From NCBI GenBank assembly GCA_023678885.1, contig CM042985.1:7366985-7430984 (forward strand): DNA of 64,000 nt, given 5' to 3'. The notes beneath the pieces were generated by a model. It did not search any database. It worked only from the letters and a program-made list of their open reading frames with translations, and was not told where the DNA came from. Position 1 is the stretch's first letter, and every line of letters starts with the position of its first letter. A program made the translations under genes and the position numbers. Origin of the DNA: Pogostemon cablin. Its lineage: Eukaryota > Streptophyta > Magnoliopsida > Lamiales > Lamiaceae. This document shows positions 59,601 through 64,000 of this stretch, one piece after another.

Positions 59601-59981
59601 GTTTGCACGGCTAGTCTCCGCGATGTCTCTTTTCATCAATTGGGAGATCTTTGTGTGTTGAGCCTCTATGTGTTTCGTGAGCCCCTCGATAGCTTTCATC
59701 ATGTTCGCTAATTGTTCCTCAACAGTCGTGGCGCCTGCCATCATTACTGGAGCTGCAACGGAGTCAGATGAAGAGTTTGAAGATGCAGAATCTTCATCAC
59801 TATCATCTTTCATAAGTAGTTGTTTTCTCGAAGCCTCCTCAACCGAAGGGTTGGATCCAGATGAGGCTTCCGAACGAGCTTTTTCTGACATGCTCCTTGT
59901 AACAACAGCAACATATTCAGTTAATGCCTCTGAGAGCTTAGAAGCAGCAGTCCTACCTGCAGTAATCCTGACAGGAGTCAT
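53643..59981 (-). CDS. Gag-Pol polyprotein of the outer Tat-type element, 2112 aa, intact
   Basis: One uninterrupted frame. Gag domain at about residues 205-365 (FDGKGNPRQHIAHFIKTC ... FVRSLKGNAFDWYIDL). A CKYH...H..C zinc-like motif lies near 483-497. Protease near 590-670 has the DGGS active site (about 593) and LLGRPWL. Reverse transcriptase at about 1080-1300 has FRDLN, SGYNQI and YVDD (about 1238-1241). The first RNase H covers about 1380-1500. A second, archaeal-type RNase H follows at about 1530-1655 (MYFDGAS, NNVAEYQAL, YGDS, ADALAKLAS). Integrase at about 1760-1960 has an HHCC finger (HSGICGAH ... CQAC), GLDVVGP, ITDNGKQF and NGLAEAFNK for the DDE triad. The C-terminal tail is about 2045-2112 (FQVGDLVLAVRR). 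All catalytic residues I can check are present. Confidence 0.95.
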   Translation of the reverse strand: MTPVRITAGRTAASKLSEALTEYVAVVTRSMSEKARSEASSGSNPSVEEASRKQLLMKDDSDEDSASSNSSSDSVAAPVMMAGATTVEEQLANMMKAIEGLTKHIEAQHTKISQLMKRDIAETSRANGKGVMDDSEVEEVTRRQAIEKEQTQGTLPLSADGMLQVDQLKDIILGTIKERFEENSKPTVTYVKPYTKRVDNLKLPTGYQPPKFQQFDGKGNPRQHIAHFIKTCHDAGTYGDHMIRQFVRSLKGNAFDWYIDLQAESIDSWAQMEHEFLNRFYSTRKTVSMTELTNTRQLKEEPVIDYINRWRNLSLNCKDRLSGESAIEMCIQGMEWNLLYILKGIQPKTFEELATRAHDMELSMTASGIKHSPMSDSYKSKDKQDFKRGGKSYVKSSNKESMATNIMTVKVRKNENDKKDKGKQVAQEWGQRRLTLKEMQEKEYPFLNSDLSGIFDDLMKNKLLELPEMKRPEEAGRTNDPKYCKYHRLVSHPIHDCFVLKEKIMQLVKEGKIVLEDEAGTNFTSVKESHNEGSCHVVNEDNESEQLETKGKAYSMKVTFTDEDMLLGMQSYNRPLFVTGYTKGMRVNRILVDGGSAVNILSLRMLKKIEIPMDELIHTRLMIQGFNHEGQRTLGTIVLDLLIDEMKSTVLFHVIDAKTSYNMLLGRPWLHENGVIPSTLHQCFKYSEGDNVKRVFGDDKPFTEAEAYFADAKYFFKSTKEVKREEAPVQDNGGNKQIKDEEGSTSSATLKENKGKGLETSEELTLPLTKIDASKLSSPPLKGFTRPIEGPKTEHGEVFEAEITKSYSPQAYKLLMKAGYEPREKAMASKVCQETINPPGHGLNVTQKMLKNDGHTIKKAKPGLGYVPQKPVRIAIRRASTNYITEKEALSTEDMFDASSRKDKRISVFERLGSVFERLGPCKGKCRRQNHVKSLNLRKLRGQNPSRIKRRNIKGNSSGRVLKDKLQRIIFTKDDSDDKESVASTNHITAVEDSQMEEVDAEDAPSQFEEGVKATVDELKEINLGDENDPRPTYISALLDVEEETKHVSLLREFRDVFAWSHKEMPGLDPKIAVHHLSIKKGTRPVKQMQRRFRPELIPLIEDEINKLLETGKIREVKYPTWISNIVPVRKKNGQLRVCVDFRDLNMACPKDDFPLPITELMIDATTGHEVLSFMDGSSGYNQIGLAPEDQEKTAFRTPKGIYCYNVMPFGLKNAGATYQRAMQKIFDDMLHKIVECYVDDIVVKSKEKKYHFHDLRRVFERLREHQLKMNPLKCAFGVSSGKFLGFIVRRRGIEIEKAKIDAIMKMHVPQNIHELKSLQGKLAYLRRFISNLAGRCQPFSHLMKKGSIFEWDEACNNAFNSIKEYLMKAPVLSAPTHGRPLILYLAAQERSVGALLAQENDDGKERALYYLSRTMTPNELKYSPIEKICLSLIFVIQKLKHYFQAHTVRLVSKANPLKFIMSKPVLSDRLARWYLQLQQFEIVYVPQQAVKGQVLADFLADHPMPAEWELSDELPDEDAFTVDIVSPWKMYFDGASHREGAGAGVVFVTPSGEVLPFSFSLTENCSNNVAEYQALILGLEMAVDIKQLHLRVYGDSLLVVNQLLGVYEVKKPELFPYYKYAQKLMGYLGDVDIKHLSRRENKQADALAKLASTIAMPEIQIQIPVCRSWVVPQIFEDDDYEEVENHVVEVFEIEEEDWRQPLVDYLKYDKLSNDPRQRVDIRRRAPRFIYFKGTLYRTSFDEIFLRCLGKEETIQAMEEAHSGICGAHQSGPKLHFRIKRMGYYWPTMVKDCMDYAQRCQACQFHGNLIHQPPEPLHPTVASWPFDAWGLDVVGPLTKSSGGHLYILAATDYFSKWAEAVSLREVKKENVADFIRINIIYRYGVPRYIITDNGKQFSNSWIDKLCEKFDFKQKKSSMYNAAANGLAEAFNKTLCSLLKKVVSKSKRDWHERINEALWAYRTTYRTPTQATPYSLVYGVEVVVPLEKQIPSLRMAIQEGLTGEENAKLRLQELEALDEKRLEAQQRLECYQSRLSKTYNKKVRVRSFQVGDLVLAVRRPIVVTHRVGNKFLPKWDGPHVVKEAYTNGAYKLISEDGVNIGPINGKFLKRYYA

Positions 59982-60026
59982 ATCGTACTTCGAGCTTGTA
60001 GAGAGAAGAGATAAGAGGTAGAGACT

Positions 60027-60044
60027 GTCCCACTGGGCGTGCCA
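60027..60044 (-). other. Primer-binding site of the outer element
   Basis: Element strand reads TGGCACGCCCAGTGGGAC, five bases inside the LTR stub at 60050. The TGG start pairs with a tRNA CCA end. I cannot name the tRNA with certainty. Confidence 0.65.
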
Positions 60045-60049
60045 AAATT

Positions 60050-60260
60050 TGTAACAATAAATTTTTGTATTTATAATAAAATAAACACAGGAAAATTACA
60101 ATGATAATCCAAACGGATTAAACTTGATAATTAAGGAAACAATCTCTATCAATCCTCTGATTCTTCTCTCGAACCAATTTGGCTTGACTTTGACTTTAAC
60201 TTTGACTTTGACTGCGTTGACCGCGTTGATTTGTGTGTTTTGAGTCGGATCTTCAGTTGA
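60050..60260 (-). repeat. 5' LTR stub (211 bp) adjoining the primer-binding site
   Basis: Matches the first 211 bp of the LTR, with a difference near 60228 (GCGTTGATTTGTG here, GCGTTGACTGTG in both full LTRs). It stops at CTTCAGTTGA and is followed by a 12-base filler, CTGCGTTAACTT (60261-60272), before the copied flank. Confidence 0.9.
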
Positions 60261-60272
60261 CTGCGTTAACTT

Positions 60273-60617
60273 TGACTTATTTTCGTAAATTTGGAGAATT
60301 TTGCAAAATTATATAGTTTTGGAGGATTGTTTAGTTTTTGCAAATTCATTACATTTGAACAAAATGGAGAAGCTCATTGAAGTTCTCGAAGGCTAATATC
60401 TAGAGCACGGAAGGGTGTGAGTGGTGTTTGAACAAAATGGAGAAGCTCATTGAAGTTCTCGAAAGCTAATATCTAGAGCACGGAAGGGTGTGAGTGGTGT
60501 GACTAGAGCCCGTTGAAGAAAAGGAAGCTGTTCGAGGTGTCGGATGATAACATCTGACAACTCATAGAGGCTGACATTCATTTGATCGTTACAAAAGCAT
60601 ACGCCGCTACTAGTATC
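60273..60617. repeat. Second copy of the left host flank
   Basis: Matches 38663-39007 without a visible difference, including the 73-bp tandem duplication and the terminal GTATC. It lies between the LTR stub and the full right LTR, where no host DNA should be. Confidence 0.9.
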
Positions 60618-61442
60618 TGTAACAATAAATTTTTGTATTTATAATAAAATAAACACAGGAAAATTACAATGATAATCCAAACGGATTAAACTTGATAATT
60701 AAGGAAACAATCTCTATCAATCCTCTGATTCTTCTCTCGAACCAATTTGGCTTGACTTTGACTTTAACTTTGACTTTGACTGCGTTGACCGCGTTGACTG
60801 TGTGTTTTGAGTCGGATCTTCAGTTGAAGCTTGTCCGAACTCGGATTTAGATCTTATTACGTTAATCCAGAGGCGTCGAGCCTTTATTTGGATTAAACGT
60901 ACTTGATCCGAAGAACACTCGATCTGGGGGGCTTAGCACCTTAATCCCGGGTCGTTTGCCGTTCTTGACTTGATGATGCTTGAAGATCTCAAGGGAGCGC
61001 TGCTCGTGTTCTTGATCTCTTCAGAGCGTTTATGTCTTCAAGTATTTGAGTGTGTCTGGAGTGAATGAAGGAGGGCTCCTTATATAGGTGAGGAATGAGC
61101 ATGCCCCATAAATATCTCGCAATCTGATTGGTCTATGACAGATTTGGCCTGGTTCTGCGGGCTTGGGCCGTTCCAAATATATCACAGCTTGATTGGTCAT
61201 TGCTTAATTTGACCTGATTCTGGAACCTTCCATGCTTTACTTAACTTAGGGGTCAAGTTTTACTTAATTTAAACCCTACTTAATTTATTGGGTATTAAAT
61301 TAATTATCAATTATTTATTAATCTATTTTAGGAATTAATTTATTAAATCCCCAAAATAAAATATAATAAATTAAAATTGATATTTAATCAATAAAATCCA
61401 CGTGTCGCCATTTGATTGGACCGTGAATTTTAATTGCTTACA
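60618..61442 (-). repeat. Full-length right LTR of the outer element (825 bp)
   Basis: Appears identical to the left LTR and ends in TTGCTTACA followed by the GTATC target duplication. TATA box on the element strand at about 61079-61089. Confidence 0.92.
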
Positions 61443-61447
61443 GTATC

Positions 61448-62370
61448 AACTAAAAAAATTAAAATTAAATTAAATAGTGTAATATTACTTTTTGTCTCGA
61501 GATTTCTTCCAATGAAAGTTTGCACCAGGAAAGTTTTCGAACATAAGAACGTCATCTTCATTTGGATCAGCGTTATCCGCAAGTTAGAGTCGATTGTTGT
61601 GTATCCATTTTGAGTATATTCCCCTACTATAGAAAAGTAGTTATTTTTTTTTAAATAGACACCCTATTATAATTTTCGTTAGTATAGTATATAATTTTTA
61701 ATTAATAGGAGAAAATGAGAGAAATTAAAATTATAAGCCAAAGTTTCAATAGAATATAAATTAAATTGTCAAATGATTCATGAATTATCTGTCGAACACC
61801 GACGTATGAGCTTCTCTGCCGGACCGCCGCCGCCTGCACCTGCCTCAAAAGTCGTTAATTTGAAAGAAAAAAAAAACAAAGTCAGACACGATTAAATTAA
61901 GTAGGTATATGTGTGATATTTTATCAACTTTGTGGAAACACGTTTTGGGTGGATTCGAATTTGATTCGGGTGGCTAACGAAACGAGTACGGGACGAGCTA
62001 AAACAAGTCAATAGACAATAATAGCGAGAAACCATATGGAATTGGACGGTTAAAAAACAGCAAATGATATATAATTATTTAAAGGAATTATATTTCATCA
62101 CAATTCGTACTATACATGGAAAAATAATAGCATTAATAAAAAGTGAATATTTTTACTGAAAAGTGGCAACTGATTAAGTTAATGCAATACGGTATCATGT
62201 AAGTATTGCATTAAAAAATTATTTCTACTGATATTTTGATTTAGAACCAATGAAATCGATTTATGGTGAAACAAATTCGTTAAAAAATTTGTTTTATTAC
62301 TAACGATTATCCTAAATTCCTATGTTTAAAGATGTTATTATTTCTATAAATCTAACGAATTGTTTTTGAA
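61448..62370. other. Right host flank, AT-rich, with a possible short gene remnant
   Basis: On the minus strand, about 61490-61610 contains a short open stretch (FENFPGANFHWKKSRDK) preceded by an ATG-led frame that hits a stop. It may be the remnant of the same locus as the short frame in the left flank. GCC-rich CCGCCGCCGCC occurs near 61825. Nothing else recognised. Confidence 0.35.
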
Positions 62371-62379
62371 AAATTTTAA

Positions 62380-63197
62380 GAGCGGCGCTATTGACATCCG
62401 AAACATTACTAAGAACGCTTGATTATTAAAATAATTAATAGTAAAAATCATATGATACTCCTACCCTTAAATTTACACCCACACTAGTTTATCCAATTAA
62501 TTTTTCTAAGTTCACCCATAAACATTACTAAGCCCAACCAAAATTAATTATTATATTAGGTTATGATAATATGCATCTCTAGACTCAATATTGCAGCTTC
62601 GGTGGAATTAGGATTAAAAGAAGAAACAAAAGATCATGTGAGGACTCAAATTGACATAGAGGACTCAAATTGAAGAATTAACGAATCTGATTTCTCATGG
62701 TCTATCGTCTCTGACATTCATCATTATTTCTCCTTTCTCTTATTTATTTATTTATTATTTCTTATTTTCTTTCTTCAATTTTACATATGTTTACTAAATA
62801 TATTTATAAGATGTTATAGATGGCGGTGAGTGAAAACCATAGTTCCTTACAACAAATTAAACTATTAAATTAGGGTTCTAATAATTTACATCAACTAATT
62901 TCTTTTTTATTTTTGATCTTGTTATTCTCTTCTATTTTTTCTCTTGGTATGTTTTTAGGGTTTTAAATTTGTATTCAGTAATAATATTGGGTGAGCTTAG
63001 CGTTGATCTTGGGTGGACTTAGCAAAATTAATTGGGTGGAACTAGTTTAGGTGTAAATTTAGAGGTGAGGGTTTAATATGAATTTCACCACTAATATTTT
63101 TTAAAATCGGTGTCCTTAGTAGTGTTTTGGGTGACATTTTTTAAGAATCGATGCCCTTAGTAGTGTTTTGGGTGGTAATGGCGCACTATTGCCGCCC
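62380..63197. mobile_element. Mutator-type MITE, 818 bp, 9-bp target duplication
   Basis: AAATTTTAA flanks both ends (62371-62379 and 63198-63206). The ends GAGCGGCGCTATTGACATCC and GCGCACTATTGCCGCCC are inverted, and longer inner arms pair as well (AAATTTACACCCACACTAGTT versus AACTAGTTTAGGTGTAAATTT). Near the right end CCTTAGTAGTGTTTTGGGTG is tandemly duplicated (about 63112-63175). Non-coding. Confidence 0.8.
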
Positions 63198-63206
63198 AAA
63201 TTTTAA

Positions 63207-64000
63207 TTGTACGGTTATCATTTTTCGTCCATCAATTATTATTTTTGTTGTGTAATTGACGGCAATGAGACCACACATTATTATTTATGGATAAATTTAA
63301 TCAATATTTTCTCCAAAATCGGCCAAAATTGCTAATGTTTAGTTGTCTAATTTCTTTGATTGCTGCGAATAGATTGTTTTCTATATTTACATGGAATCAA
63401 ATAAGTTAGGAGGATTATTTTATTTTCTATTTCTAGCATATATAATTATTCCAAATAAGTTAGGAGTATTATTTTATTTTCTATTTCAAGCATATATAAT
63501 TAAGACCGCTTGTTTATGTAGCTGTATTCAAAATTTTATTTGAAAAAAAACTTTATGGGTTTTTATCCTCTTATTATCACATTATTTGTATTTCTTTATT
63601 CTTTGAGAATTAACAAATTTCATTGTTGAAAGATGCTTTAGTGTCTAAACTAGATCAGGTTGACATGAGGTGAATCAGCAATGTATTTAAGCACATTATT
63701 TACTTTTTATTCACTTAGTAATCAATTCATTCTCAAGCAATCAATAAAATATCTCTCGTTGCAGTATATGTTTGCTAGGTTAACATGAGTTGAATTACTC
63801 TAAAATAATCTCCATCTTCATTTAAGAAAGCACACAAACTCTATTATTTTATGTGATCAAGTTCATCTTCTTATCAAATACTTTGAGTGATCTTTGATGA
63901 TTTTTATAAAAAAAAAAAAAAGACTTTTAATCCACCTCACAATATCCCTTAGGTGAAAAGGCTAACACGAATTTTTGCCATTGATTTAACATTCTGTTAT
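63207..64000. other. AT-rich intergenic DNA with a tandem duplication
   Basis: A unit of about 54 bp (CAAATAAGTTAGGAG ... TATTTTATTTTCTATTTC ... AGCATATATAATTA) occurs twice in a row at about 63397-63503. No gene or RNA recognised to the window end. Confidence 0.6.

Larger units (their letters stand above)
39008..61442 (-). mobile_element. Ty3/gypsy Tat-type LTR retrotransposon (outer element, with nested insertion)
   Basis: The element is bounded by LTRs starting TGTAACAATAAA and ending TTGCTTACA, with the 5-bp target duplication GTATC at 39003-39007 and 61443-61447. Orientation is minus: 5' LTR side on the right, primer-binding site at about 60027-60044, gag-pol 59981 to 53643, tandem repeats, an antisense extra gene, a GC-rich block, then a polypurine tract (39833-39846) before the 3' LTR. 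A second element (44445-52711) is inserted into it. Without that insertion and the right-end duplication it would be about 12.9 kb. The duplicated RNase H and the extra antisense gene place it in the Tat lineage. Confidence 0.9.

Noticed and set aside
60050..60260. Solo or third LTR of a separate insertion
   Set aside because: The stub directly adjoins the primer-binding site of the outer element and stops at a filler junction, so it is the original 5' LTR remnant.

Overview
This is a eudicot nuclear genomic window. It has AT-rich intergenic DNA, short GT-AG introns, plant-only protein families (OVATE, DUF641/GIL1, plant WNK kinase) and a dense layer of plant transposons. The species cannot be fixed from the sequence. 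All gene names below rest on recognising protein motifs by eye; no search was run.

Layout. (1) 1-10.5 kb is gene-free and MITE-rich. It holds Stowaway-type elements, a 772-bp fold-back element built from eight 21-bp palindromes, one end of a CACTA transposon, a 1.18-kb hAT-type element with an 8-bp target duplication, a long (TA)n tract and an unexplained GC-rich patch at 3.75-4.7 kb. (2) 11.1-16.2 kb: an eight-exon gene for a noncanonical poly(A)-polymerase-like nucleotidyltransferase, 830 aa. (3) 19.5-22.6 kb: a seven-exon WNK kinase gene, 623 aa, with a 5'-UTR intron. (4) 22.6-28.6 kb: intergenic, with a tRNA-derived SINE, a Stowaway nested in a hAT MITE, and a 22-base C run. (5) 28.6-34.7 kb: three intronless coding regions, namely an OFP1/2/4-type OVATE gene (-), a small OFP17-type OVATE gene (+) and a DUF641/GIL1-type gene (-). 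(6) 39.0-61.4 kb: one 22-kb nested retrotransposon complex. (7) 61.4-64 kb: AT-rich flank with a Mutator-type MITE.

The retrotransposon complex is the main attraction. The outer element is a minus-strand Ty3/gypsy element of the Tat type, bounded by the 5-bp duplication GTATC. It has an open 2112-codon gag-pol with protease, reverse transcriptase, RNase H, a second RNase H and integrase. Downstream of pol it carries an antisense, intron-containing gene with a plant mobile domain (PMD). That gene has one in-frame TGA and is split in its last exon by a second, very young Athila-like element with the 5-bp duplication GGTCG. The inner element encodes only Gag and protease, and its two LTRs differ visibly only by a 20-bp indel. 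The 5' LTR end of the outer element is rearranged: a 211-bp LTR stub, a 12-bp filler, then a 1170-bp copy of the left host flank plus the left LTR.

The host genes appear in two clusters whose pairing matches, as I recall, two Arabidopsis neighbourhoods: nucleotidyltransferase + WNK (At3g51620/At3g51630) and OFP2 + OFP17 + DUF641 (around At2g30380-At2g30400). They do not form a pathway together.
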